Source: Pristionchus mayeri
Lineage: Eukaryota; Nematoda; Chromadorea; Rhabditida; Neodiplogasteridae
Direction of reading: 5' to 3'
Length of the DNA stretch: 64,000 nucleotides
NCBI GenBank assembly: GCA_036245805.1
Contig: BTRK01000001.1
Span: 37,956,995 to 38,020,994, forward strand
The position numbers and the translations under genes are program-made. Under the pieces are notes generated by a model. It ran no database searches and had not been told where the DNA came from. It saw nothing but the letters and a program-made list of their open reading frames with translations. Numbering within the stretch: the first letter of the stretch is position 1; every line of letters begins with the position of its first letter. Positions 41,898-51,852 of this stretch are shown here, piece after piece.

Positions 41898-42083
41898 ACA
41901 CTTTTAACATTTTGAATCTCCTGAGAAGTGCAGAAAATTGCTCTATCTGAATACGATGATGCTCGCTGCTAGCCGTTTTGGTTAGGCGAGTTATTGAGCA
42001 ATTCCTAGATCAAAAAACAACATTTGAAAAATTATTGGACGGAAACAAAGTGATGATTGTCTTGAAAGAGATAGTTGTCATCT

Positions 42084-42156
42084 GCCATGATAGCTCAGTT
42101 GGGAGAGCGTTAGACTGAAGATCTAAAGGTCGCCGGTTCGATCCCGGCTCGTGGCA
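42084..42156 (+). tRNA. tRNA-Phe (GAA), array unit 3
   Basis: Identical to unit 1. Its upstream spacer has ATTGGACGG instead of ATTGGAAGG, a variant shared only with unit 8. Confidence 0.96.
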
Positions 42157-42341
42157 ACACTTTTAACATTTTGAATCTCCTGAGAAGTGCAGAAAATTGC
42201 TCTATCTGAATACGATGGTGCTTACTGCTAGCCGTTTTGGTTAGGCGAGTTATTGAGCAATTCCTAGATCAAAAAACAACAATCGAAAATTGTTAGAATG
42301 AAACAAAGTGATGATTGTCTTGAAAGAGATAGTTGTCATCT

Positions 42342-42414
42342 GCCATGATAGCTCAGTTGGGAGAGCGTTAGACTGAAGATCTAAATGTCGCCGGTTCGAT
42401 CCCGGCTCGTGGCA
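42342..42414 (+). tRNA. tRNA-Phe (GAA), array unit 4 (variant)
   Basis: The variable-loop region reads AAATGTC instead of AAAGGTC. This changes one base that normally joins a tertiary contact; no stem pair is lost. It is the only array gene that differs. The upstream spacer is the second version. Confidence 0.92.
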
Positions 42415-42600
42415 ACACTTTTAACATTTTGAATCTCCTGAGAAGTGCAGAAAATTGCTCTATCTGAATACGATGATGCTTACTGCTAGCCGTTTTGGTT
42501 AGGCGAGTTATTGAGCAATTCCTAGATCAAAAAACAACATTTGAAAAATTATTGGAAGGAAACAAAGTGATGATTGTCTTGAAAGAGATAGTTGTCATCT

Positions 42601-42673
42601 GCCATGATAGCTCAGTTGGGAGAGCGTTAGACTGAAGATCTAAAGGTCGCCGGTTCGATCCCGGCTCGTGGCA
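42601..42673 (+). tRNA. tRNA-Phe (GAA), array unit 5
   Basis: Identical to unit 1; first spacer version upstream. Confidence 0.96.
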
Positions 42674-42859
42674 ACACTTTTAACATTTTGAATCTCCTGA
42701 GAAGTGCAGAAAATTGCTCTATCTGAATACGATGATGCTCGCTGCTAGCCGTTTTGGTTAGGCGAGTTATTGAGCAATTCCTAGATCAAAAAACAACATT
42801 TGAAAAATTATTGGAAGGAAACAAAGTGATGATTGTCTTGAAAGAGATCGTTGCCATCT

Positions 42860-42932
42860 GCCATGATAGCTCAGTTGGGAGAGCGTTAGACTGAAGATCT
42901 AAAGGTCGCCGGTTCGATCCCGGCTCGTGGCA
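42860..42932 (+). tRNA. tRNA-Phe (GAA), array unit 6
   Basis: Identical to unit 1. The upstream flank reads GATCGTTGCC. Confidence 0.96.
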
Positions 42933-43118
42933 ACACTTTTAACATTTTGAATCTCCTGAGAAGTGCAGAAAATTGCTCTATCTGAATACGATGATGCTCG
43001 CTGCTAGCCGTTTTGGTTAGGCGAGTTATTGAGCAATTCCTAGATCAAAAAACAACATTTGAAAAATTATTGGAAGGAAACAAAGTGATGATTGTCTTGA
43101 AAGAGATAGTTGTCATCT

Positions 43119-43191
43119 GCCATGATAGCTCAGTTGGGAGAGCGTTAGACTGAAGATCTAAAGGTCGCCGGTTCGATCCCGGCTCGTGGCA
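43119..43191 (+). tRNA. tRNA-Phe (GAA), array unit 7
   Basis: Identical to unit 1; first spacer version upstream. Confidence 0.96.
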
Positions 43192-43377
43192 ACACTTTTA
43201 ACATTTTGAATCTCCTGAGAAGTGCAGAAAATTGCTCTATCTGAATACGATGATGCTCGCTGCTAGCCGTTTTGATTAGGCGAGTTATTGAGCAATTCCT
43301 AGATCAAAAAACAACATTTGAAAAATTATTGGACGGAAACAAAGTGATGATTGTCTTGAAAGAGATAGTTGTCATCT

Positions 43378-43450
43378 GCCATGATAGCTCAGTTGGGAGA
43401 GCGTTAGACTGAAGATCTAAAGGTCGCCGGTTCGATCCCGGCTCGTGGCA
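43378..43450 (+). tRNA. tRNA-Phe (GAA), array unit 8
   Basis: Identical to unit 1. It shares the ATTGGACGG spacer variant with unit 3. Confidence 0.96.
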
Positions 43451-43635
43451 ACACTTTTAACATTTTGAATCTCCTGAGAAGTGCAGAAAATTGCTCTATC
43501 TGAATACGATGGTGCTTACTGCTAGCCGTTTTGGTTAGGCGAGTTATTGAGCAATTCCTAGATCAAAAAACAACAATCGAAAATTGTTAGAATGAAACAA
43601 AGTGATGATTGTCTTGAAAGAGATAGTTGTCATCT

Positions 43636-43708
43636 GCCATGATAGCTCAGTTGGGAGAGCGTTAGACTGAAGATCTAAAGGTCGCCGGTTCGATCCCGGC
43701 TCGTGGCA
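43636..43708 (+). tRNA. tRNA-Phe (GAA), array unit 9
   Basis: Identical to unit 1. The upstream spacer is the second version with GGTGCTTACTG, as in unit 4. Confidence 0.96.
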
Positions 43709-43893
43709 ACACTTTTAACATTTTGAATCTCATGAGATGTGCAGAAAATTGCTCTATCTGAATACGATGATGCTCGCTGCTAGCCGTTTTGGTTAGGCGA
43801 GTTATTGAGCAATTCCTAGATCAAAAAACAACAATCGAAAATTGTTAGAATGAAACAAAGTGATGATTGTCTTGAAAGAGATAGTTGTCATCT

Positions 43894-43966
43894 GCCATGA
43901 TAGCTCAGTTGGGAGAGCGTTAGACTGAAGATCTAAAGGTCGCCGGTTCGATCCCGGCTCGTGGCA
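43894..43966 (+). tRNA. tRNA-Phe (GAA), array unit 10
   Basis: Identical to unit 1. The preceding spacer has CTCATGAGATGTGC instead of CTCCTGAGAAGTGC. Confidence 0.96.
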
Positions 43967-44151
43967 ACACTTTTAACATTTTGAATCTCATGAGATGTGC
44001 AGAAAATTGCTCTATCTGAATACGATGATGCTCGCTGCTAGCCGTTTTGGTTAGGCGAGTTATTGAGCAATTCCTAGATCAAAAAACAACAATCGAAAAT
44101 TGTTAGAATGAAACAAAGTGATGATTGTCTTGAAAGAGATAGTTGTCATCT

Positions 44152-44224
44152 GCCATGATAGCTCAGTTGGGAGAGCGTTAGACTGAAGATCTAAAGGTCG
44201 CCGGTTCGATCCCGGCTCGTGGCA
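44152..44224 (+). tRNA. tRNA-Phe (GAA), array unit 11
   Basis: Identical to unit 1; same CTCATGAGATG spacer variant upstream as unit 10. Confidence 0.96.
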
Positions 44225-44409
44225 ACACTTTTAACATTTTGAATCTCCTGAGAAGTGCAGAAAATTGCTCTATCTGAATACGATGATGCTCGCTGCTAGC
44301 CGTTTTGGTTAGGCGAGTTATTGAGCAATTCCTAGATCAAAAAACAACAATCGAAAATTGTTAGAATGAAACAAAGTGATGATTGTCTTGAAAGAGATAA
44401 TTGTCATCT

Positions 44410-44482
44410 GCCATGATAGCTCAGTTGGGAGAGCGTTAGACTGAAGATCTAAAGGTCGCCGGTTCGATCCCGGCTCGTGGCA
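44410..44482 (+). tRNA. tRNA-Phe (GAA), array unit 12
   Basis: Identical to unit 1. It is followed by a 7-bp shorter tail (CACATTTTGAATC), which explains the 251-bp step to unit 13. Confidence 0.96.
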
Positions 44483-44660
44483 ACACATTTTGAATCTCCT
44501 GAGAAGTGCAGAAAATTGCTCTATCTGAATACGATGGTGCTTACTGCTAGCCGTTTTGGTTAGGCGAGTTATTGAGCAATTCCTAGATCAAAAAACAACA
44601 ATCGAAAATTGTTAGAATGAAACAAAGTGATGATTGTCTTGAAAGAGATAGTTGTCATCT

Positions 44661-44733
44661 GCCATGATAGCTCAGTTGGGAGAGCGTTAGACTGAAGATC
44701 TAAAGGTCGCCGGTTCGATCCCGGCTCGTGGCA
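44661..44733 (+). tRNA. tRNA-Phe (GAA), array unit 13
   Basis: Identical to unit 1; second spacer version upstream. Confidence 0.96.
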
Positions 44734-44918
44734 ACACTTTTAACATTTTGAATCTCCTGAGAAGTGCAGAAAATTGCTCTATCTGAATACGATGATGCTT
44801 ACTGCTAGCCGTTTTGGTTAGGCGAGTTATTGAGCAATTCCTAGATCAAAAAACAACAATCGAAAATTGTTAGAATGAAACAAAGTGATGATTGTCTTGA
44901 AAGAGATCGTTGTCATCT

Positions 44919-44991
44919 GCCATGATAGCTCAGTTGGGAGAGCGTTAGACTGAAGATCTAAAGGTCGCCGGTTCGATCCCGGCTCGTGGCA
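44919..44991 (+). tRNA. tRNA-Phe (GAA), array unit 14
   Basis: Identical to unit 1; GATCGTTGTC flank upstream. Confidence 0.96.
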
Positions 44992-45176
44992 ACACTTTTA
45001 ACATTTTGAATCTCCTGAGAAGTGCAGAAAATTGCTCTATCTGAATACGATGATGCTCGCTGCTAGCCGTTTTGGTTAGGCGAGTTATTGAGCAATTCCT
45101 AGATCAAAAAACAACAATCGAAAATTGTTAGAATGAAACAAAGTGATGATTGTCTTGAAAGAGATAGTTGTCATCT

Positions 45177-45249
45177 GCCATGATAGCTCAGTTGGGAGAG
45201 CGTTAGACTGAAGATCTAAAGGTCGCCGGTTCGATCCCGGCTCGTGGCA
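45177..45249 (+). tRNA. tRNA-Phe (GAA), array unit 15
   Basis: Identical to unit 1. Confidence 0.96.
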
Positions 45250-45434
45250 ACACTTTTAACATTTTGAATCTCCTGAGAAGTGCAGAAAATTGCTCTATCT
45301 GAATACGATGATGCTTACTGCTAGCCGTTTTGGTTAGGCGAGTTATTGAGCAATTCCTAGATCAAAAAACAACAATCGAAAATTGTTAGAATGAAACAAA
45401 GTGATGATTGTCTTGAAAGAGATAGTTGTCATCT

Positions 45435-45507
45435 GCCATGATAGCTCAGTTGGGAGAGCGTTAGACTGAAGATCTAAAGGTCGCCGGTTCGATCCCGGCT
45501 CGTGGCA
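45435..45507 (+). tRNA. tRNA-Phe (GAA), array unit 16
   Basis: Identical to unit 1. Confidence 0.96.
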
Positions 45508-45692
45508 ACACTTTTAACATTTTGAATCTCCTGAGAAGTGCAGAAAATTGCTCTATCTGAATACGATGATGCTTACTGCTAGCCGTTTTGGTTAGGCGAG
45601 TTATTGAGCAATTCCTAGATCAAAAAACAACAATCGAAAATTGTTAGAATGAAACAAAGTGATGATTGTCTTGAAAGAGATCGTTGTCATCT

Positions 45693-45765
45693 GCCATGAT
45701 AGCTCAGTTGGGAGAGCGTTAGACTGAAGATCTAAAGGTCGCCGGTTCGATCCCGGCTCGTGGCA
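45693..45765 (+). tRNA. tRNA-Phe (GAA), array unit 17
   Basis: Identical to unit 1; GATCGTTGTC flank upstream. Confidence 0.96.
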
Positions 45766-45950
45766 ACACTTTTAACATTTTGAATCTCCTGAGAAGTGCA
45801 GAAAATTGCTCTATCTGAATACGATGATGCTCGCTGCTAGCCGTTTTGGTTAGGCGAGTTATTGAGCAATTCCTAGATCAAAAAACAACAATCGAAAATT
45901 GTTAGAATGAAACAAAGTGATGATTGTCTTGAAAGAGATAGTTGTCATCT

Positions 45951-46023
45951 GCCATGATAGCTCAGTTGGGAGAGCGTTAGACTGAAGATCTAAAGGTCGC
46001 CGGTTCGATCCCGGCTCGTGGCA
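45951..46023 (+). tRNA. tRNA-Phe (GAA), array unit 18
   Basis: Identical to unit 1. It is the last unit; its tail runs directly into the right inverted repeat. Confidence 0.96.
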
Positions 46024-46051
46024 ACACTTTTAACATTTTGAATCTCATGAG

Positions 46052-46287
46052 ATGTGCAGAAAATTGCTCTATCTGAATGCTATGTTGCTTATTCGCAATT
46101 CTTAGATCAAAGATAAAAAATCGATGAATTAATCGAAGGTAATAAAGTGACGAACAAAGCGTTATTCACAATACGCCACTATCCAAATGATACCAACATT
46201 TCGCCCCTGGCCACTGTTCCCATCTCATCAATTAGCCATTCACAACGGAACACCCGATTGGGAGCAAGGTGGGAAGGACAGACAGAC
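46052..46287 (+). repeat. Right inverted repeat bounding the tRNA-Phe array
   Basis: Inverse counterpart of 40430-40688. The match ends near GGGAAGGACAGACAG. The arm carries no coding frame shared with its partner. Confidence 0.88.
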
Positions 46288-46289
46288 TG

Positions 46290-47119
46290 ACAGTTCCCCC
46301 CATTTCTCCTCATTCTCGCTGTCTCCTTCTAGATACTTGTGTTGCCTGCCTGACCATTCATGTATTCTATGTATGATATTACACATGTTTTCCGTATTTA
46401 TCATGTTAGCAGGTATTATCATGAAGGAAGATAGTTGAGGGGGTAGTGATTTCGGTCTCACTACACTTTTGGAAAAGTGATCTGGATTCACTCATTATCT
46501 GATTTCTCCATTAAGCAGTGAAGGGGATCATACTGCGCAAAACAAATTTTTGTTAGGAACATTTCTAAATTGATCATTTTATTTGTAGAAGATCACATCC
46601 AAAAACGTGGCTGGCGTCTGTTAGGAATGCACAACAAAGGGACCTTTCCTGCCAGCATCATCTCTATGACTTCTCTATATCACATAATAATCGGCACTGC
46701 ACTTTTTTGGCGGTTCTTTAATAAAAATCTATTCGTTGGAATCCGTCGCATCTTGGGAAAGCCATTTCGTAAATTGACCTTTCCAGACGAATCGTCTGAC
46801 TCTGTCCATACCACACGCTCTCTCGTCGATCAGAGTGATCGAGAGAGTATGATATGCAGAGAGCGAGACCATTGCTCCCTTTATAGCATTAGTCACACTT
46901 GACTGGAAAACTGCGAGAGGGTCAATTTCTAGTCAGTCTGTTAATCTGTTAATTACCTGTGGCAACCAGGCATTATATTCAATCTCAATACATTGAATCC
47001 ATCCATTCTTCTCACTTGCAATGCCGATTAGGGTTTCTTCTTTTGATCATTACTTTTGAGTATCTTTCAGGAGCCCTAAAAACATGTTTTTACATCCCAA
47101 AAACCAGGCGTCTGATATA
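46290..47119. other. No convincing gene
   Basis: A 110-codon frame (46570-46902) has a hydrophobic centre but no exon context. Its end runs into a CTCTCTCG hairpin at 46796-46880, so I do not call it. Confidence 0.5.
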
Positions 47120-48384
47120 TCAGGTTGGAACAAAAGTTTTGTCCGATTTCAATATTTGGGTTTTCTTACATTCAACACCCTTTCTTTTCGACCGATTTTC
47201 AAATGGTGATTCTCATACAATAAGTGCTTCAACACTCTGTATAGCGCACATTTGTACAGCTCTATAATATCGGTAGTGTGGTCGCAGTGCGAGGCAAAAT
47301 TCACCGTAATAAGTAACTGGGATATTAATTTCTTCGAGTTCCAATCTATCGAAATGGTAGATAGTGCTAATCATATTATATTTTTGGGAAGTACCTTGGT
47401 CGTGTATTACATCAGCAACTTAAAATGAATTATAACACGAAAGGCCAACTTGAAAAAATGCACCATTGCCGAATACTGATCTCATGGGCATGACCTCAGA
47501 TGAATTTATTTACCGTGCATTCAAATCGTGAGACATAGAGATTAAAATATACCGAAAATGTATAGATCCGGCCCTGTTCAGCACATTATTTTTGTTAGGT
47601 AATTGTGCGATCCTCCTGTCACAAGCCACATTTATTTAAATATTGATGCCAAAAATTATTAAAATCGACATATTTTATCAGTTCCTGTCTCATATACAGT
47701 TGATCAGCTCATAATTTTGTGATTACATGCTGAAGCTGACCCTACCCTATTACATTGTGGCTTGGGTAAGTTGGGTGATAGGTACTTTTGGTAGAGAAGT
47801 ATTCCGAGCCTGGACACCAAAAGACGGAATTTTGTATATTTCTCAAGTATAACATATTTTTGAAAAATCAAAATTTTTAAAAACATGAATAATAGTTCAG
47901 CTAGACTTTTCTAATGTATGAATGACGCAATAGTAGTACACTAGATTTCCCATATTCTAAGAACTGTCAGTTTGATTATCAGGGCAGGAACACTAATCGA
48001 TTGAACAGCTCCATCACTCCATCTTACTTTTTGTTCCTCCTGTAATTCGGGGAAGGGGTGGATCAAACCTACCATTCTACCCAGGTTTAGAAAGTACTAG
48101 ACATGAACTTCTCAATAATAATATGTGAAGTTTCCCCAAGATTTTTCTCTTCTGCATAATAGTGATTCAAATATTTTTGAAAAAAATTCCGAAACTTGGT
48201 TAGATGACAATCATCAATTTCTCGTATACCATGAGTCGCTTATTTGATCTGAGCATATGTATGGAATTTTCAAGTGTTCCACCTAATTACGCTACTGAGT
48301 TAGCTCAATGCGATTTGAGATGAGCATTTTACGCTAGCTCAAACGTCGTTCACGAAATCGGACAGGACTTATGTTCCAACCTAA
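47120..48384. mobile_element. Mariner-like element, 1,265 bp, decayed or non-autonomous
   Basis: The left end TCAGGTTGGAACAAAAGTTT..TGTCCGATTTC is matched by the inverted right end TTAGGTTGGAACATAAGTCC..TGTCCGATTTC. Each end is flanked by TA. The length fits a full mariner element, and the AGGTTGGAACATAAGT end is of mariner type from memory. I could not read a transposase frame in the interior, which is AT-rich with stops in all frames. Confidence 0.72.
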
Positions 48385-48386
48385 TA

Positions 48387-48639
48387 ACAAGGGAAGGTCG
48401 CGGAGTGTCCGTTCCAGTCCGATGCGTTATCCACTAGGCCACGAGGGAGTTGTGAGTAGGGGGCATTGGAAGGGTTTATAAGGCGAGGCAAATTGAGGCG
48501 CCGATCGAGTTATAGATTTATCTCGTTCCCCGGGCGTCTTCCGCAGAAAATTAAGTGTTTTGGGCTCCCCACATGACGCCAGATCTATGGTGAAGAGCTT
48601 TTCCGGAAACTCCACGGACACTCCGCGACCTTCCCTTGT
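48387..48639. repeat. Inverted-repeat element with tRNA-Arg-like fragment
   Basis: ACAAGGGAAGGTCGCGGAGT..GTCCGT at the left is the exact inverse of ACGGACACTCCGCG..CTTCCCTTGT at the right (about 26 bp). Between them, on the minus strand, is GGCCTAGTGGATAACGCATC, a tRNA-Arg-like 5' half. It begins 2 bp after the mariner-like element. Confidence 0.7.
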
Positions 48640-48904
48640 AAGTATAAAGAAGTGCATGTGTTATGCACAGTCTCGCCAATTATTCTTCGCTTATCCATTC
48701 CAAATTTAAATTGTGGGAACGTCCATTGCTATTTGCAAACACCGCTTATTCAAACCCTAGAATGTCCATTGTTACCCGCTTTCCTCTGTCATATTCTTAG
48801 GCCTCGTGCTGTCATATTTCGCGATCGTAGGTTGCTAACTCAAATGACCTCAGATAACTATGTATGGCGGCCTTGGAGCGTTCAGCAGACCCTCCACGAA
48901 AGTA

Positions 48905-51791
48905 ATTTCATTCATTCATTCATTCATTCATTCGTTTATTCCGTTAGGTGGGAGTTCAAGAAATAACGAGAGGGTATACAAGAAACGGATGTCCGTCGAT
49001 TGGATCGAATCGGTTGAAGGTTGCTAGGCAGCAAGGGTAGGGGAGGGGACGGGATCAAAGATCAAGCCGAGTGGCAATAATAGACGGGGGATAAAAAGTG
49101 GGGGGTTGTGAACGGATATAACTAGAAAATACACTATGCGAAGAACTAACATATTCTATGGGAAGAGCATTCCAAATGGACATGGTTCTAGATACAAGAG
49201 TGGAACAAGAATTATTTGGTATGAAAGGTAAAGATATACGAAGTGGGTGTGCATTTCTGAGGGGGCGAGTGAGTGGCGCGCGTGTAAGTAGAGAAGAAAT
49301 ATCAAGAGAATAACGGCTGTGGATAATCGAATGGAGGAATAATATATCAATTATGAACCTACGGCGTTCTAAAGTCATTAGATTAAGCTCATGGAGCCGA
49401 TGCTTATATGATATAGGAGGGAGGGAACAGCGTACATACATTCTGCGGGTATAGTCACGCTGAACTCTTTCAAGCTCTTTAGTCAATGCTACACTATATA
49501 TAGGATTCCAGATAATGGAGCAATATTCGAGATTTGGGAGGATGAAAGTATTATACGATTTGAGATATAACTCAATAGAATTGCTACGAAAGGATTTAAA
49601 AATTAGATTAGATTTGGTATGGGCTTTAGAAATAATTTTACTAATATGGGATGAGAAAGAAAGAGAAGGGGAGAAATGCACTCCTAGATCTTTAATGATA
49701 CATTTACTTGGGTCATTGCTAGGCTCGTTTAAGATAACACCGTTAATGGTGAATAGTTTACGGGGATTATGTCGGCCATAGTGAACAATGTGACATTTAG
49801 TTTCAGAAACGCCAAGATTCCACTGCGAGGACCAGTTAGAAACAATATCTAGAGCGGATTGCAAGTCATCTGAGAACAGAGGGGCTTCAGCGAACAACTT
49901 GAGGTCGTCTGCATACACAGAATAATAAATGGAGGCCGGGAATTTTACACAGATATCATTGATAAATATGATGAAGAATAGAGGCCCGAGACAAGATCCC
50001 TGTGGCACGCCAGATATGACCGGGGATGGTGGGGAAAATGAAGTGTCAATAAATACGGATTGCGTACGACCAGAGAGATATGAATGGAACCATGATACAA
50101 TGTGATTAGAGATGCCTAACTCGGACAATTTATGTAACAATAATCTATGATCAATAGAATCAAAAGCTTTTCTGAAATCTATGTAAATTGTGTCAAAAGG
50201 AGAGCCATGCTTAGAGATGCGGAGATAATGTGCATAAGTCTCAGCAAGATTAGTGGAAGTTGATCTACAATTTCTGAAACCAGATTGGTGAGGGTCAAAT
50301 AAGTTGTTCTGGTCAAGAAACGCCGTAATTTTACCTATGATAATCTTCTCAAAAACTTTACACACAGATGAAGTAAGTGAAATAGGACGAAAATCTGTTA
50401 TAGAGTTACTAGATTTTTTTGGAATAGGTTTAACTAAAGCTTGACGCCATTGAAATGGCACTTGGGAGGTAAGCAGAGACTTGTTAAAAATAGTAAGGAG
50501 AGGAGATACAACAGATAATCTACACCTCGAAAGAACTATACTGGGAATAGTGTCGGGAGTAACATTCACTTTGGGGGCAAGCTTACTAAGTGCACAGATA
50601 ACATCCACGTAAGAAATTGAAGGGAGATCGAAAATGAAAGAAGGGGAAGGGAGAGGGAGTGGGGACGATTGGGGAGGGCTAAAGACAGAAGAAAAGAATT
50701 TTTCAAAAGCTACACACTTCTGGTCATTAGATGTCAGTACGGAACCATCAGAATCAACGATTCCAGAAGGAGTGGTCTTGGGAGTACTCAATTTCTCCTT
50801 GCAATAATTATAGAAAAGCTTAGGATTGGAGGACATAACAATACGATTTTCAAGGGAGCAATGAAATCTATTTAGGGCAGAATTAAAACGCTGGGTCATA
50901 ATAGCACATGCACGACTGTTTGGAGCAACTCTAGTTAATGTCTTACATTTCCCGTAAATAATTTTTAAAGTTCGTGGATATCTAGAGAAAGGGGAAGGTT
51001 TAGAGAGAGGAACAAATGTGTCTAAAACGTTATTTAGAAAGGCAACAAAATATGTATAAGATTGGTGGGTATCACGATTGCTCAAAGCGTGGGTCCAGTC
51101 ATGAAAGTGTATACAGTCATTAATCGAGATCCAATCAGCTAATCTATAGTTACGGGATGGAGCACAAACATTCTGAGGAGGACGGGGAATGCGAAGGTCA
51201 AATGTCACACTGAGATGGTCACTAAGTGCAGTGGCAGGAGACACAATACATATAATATTCTCATTACAAAATAATAGATCTAAATAGCTATTGAGCCTAC
51301 TAGGGAAAGAGACAAACTGATTAAAGTGATGGTCTGACACGAAATCTAGTAGGTCATTTTGGTTTGGAGAAGAAAGAGAGGGCCAATCAACATTAGGAAA
51401 ATTGAAATCACCAATTAAAATACAAGGAAAATCAACCGAAATATGAGTTTCTAAATTCAAAAGAAGTTGAATAAGAGAGTCATTAGGGGCGGAAGGAGAT
51501 CTATAAATAGTAAAAAATCTAATTTTCCTATAAGGGAGAGACGGGGAGTAATCTAAATGAATATCAACTACACACGACTCGACAAGTGGTGAAGAAAAGG
51601 TAGAAATAAGTATGGGATTCAAAGAATTATGAACTAGACACGCGACGCCACCACCCCTACCGTAATCAGCAGAAGTAACGCGATCGCATCGAAAAGGCAA
51701 AAAATCAGGAAAACCGCCAACAAGGAGAGAGTCGCTATCACTATTATCTAACCAAGTCTCAGATATGCAAATGATGCGGTACTCATGAGAA
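48905..51791 (-). mobile_element. CR1/Jockey-like LINE, slightly 5'-truncated
   Basis: The element is on the minus strand. The coding region is followed by a short 3' UTR with AATAAA and a (GAAT)n tail at 48907-48940, a tail type seen in CR1-group LINEs. The 5' end lies next to a 14-bp tandem duplication (GGTACTCATGAGAA twice, 51778-51805). The start of the endonuclease domain is missing, as expected after incomplete reverse transcription. Confidence 0.88.
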
Positions 51792-51795
51792 GGTA
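49055..51795 (-). CDS. LINE endonuclease/reverse transcriptase
   Basis: One open frame of over 900 codons without stops. Endonuclease features come first: SETWLDNS, GDFNFPNVDWPS and SDHLSVTFDL. The reverse-transcriptase domain follows in the middle: FRPISLTSSVCKVFEKII, IYIDFRKAFDSIDH, GVPQGSCLGPLFFIIFI and the catalytic YADDLKLF. The C-terminal part has NLEYCSIIWNP, LERVQRDYTRRM and a basic, hydrophobic end. The frame reads in from the 5' truncation without its own ATG at the proper place, so this copy is probably not self-mobile, but the intact frame points to a recent insertion. It would nick target DNA and prime on it. Confidence 0.9.
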
Positions 51796-51852
51796 CTCAT
51801 GAGAATTTGTGTTTTTTAAAGTAAAAACTATCAATGTTATCTTATTTTACAG

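Larger units (their letters stand above)
41400..46051 (+). repeat. Tandem array of 18 tRNA-Phe units, period about 258 bp
   Basis: tRNA starts are spaced by 251-259 bp. Each unit is a tRNA, an ACACTTTTAACATTTTGAAT tail, CTGAGAAGTGCAGAAAATTG, GCTAGCCGTTTTGGTTAGGC, then one of two spacer versions (CATTTGAAAAATTATTGGA or CAATCGAAAATTGTTAGAA), and GATTGTCTTGAAAGAGATA before the next gene. All units are in the same direction. Units 1-3 and 5-8 have the first spacer version upstream; units 4 and 9-18 have the second. The tRNA is conserved much more strictly than the spacer only in part, since spacers are also highly alike, implying recent expansion or homogenisation. Confidence 0.95.

Noticed and set aside
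41400..46051. Regular ~258-bp repeats could be mistaken for a CRISPR-like array
   Set aside because: The conserved part is a complete eukaryotic tRNA, the spacers are themselves nearly identical, and the surrounding genes are intron-rich nematode genes.
46570..46902. 110-codon hydrophobic frame
   Set aside because: No exon signals, no signal-peptide logic, and its C-terminus lies in a hairpin repeat.
51778..51805. 14-bp direct duplication as a LINE target-site duplication
   Set aside because: Both copies are adjacent at the 5' junction and none is at the 3' end, so it is a junction microduplication, not a target duplication.
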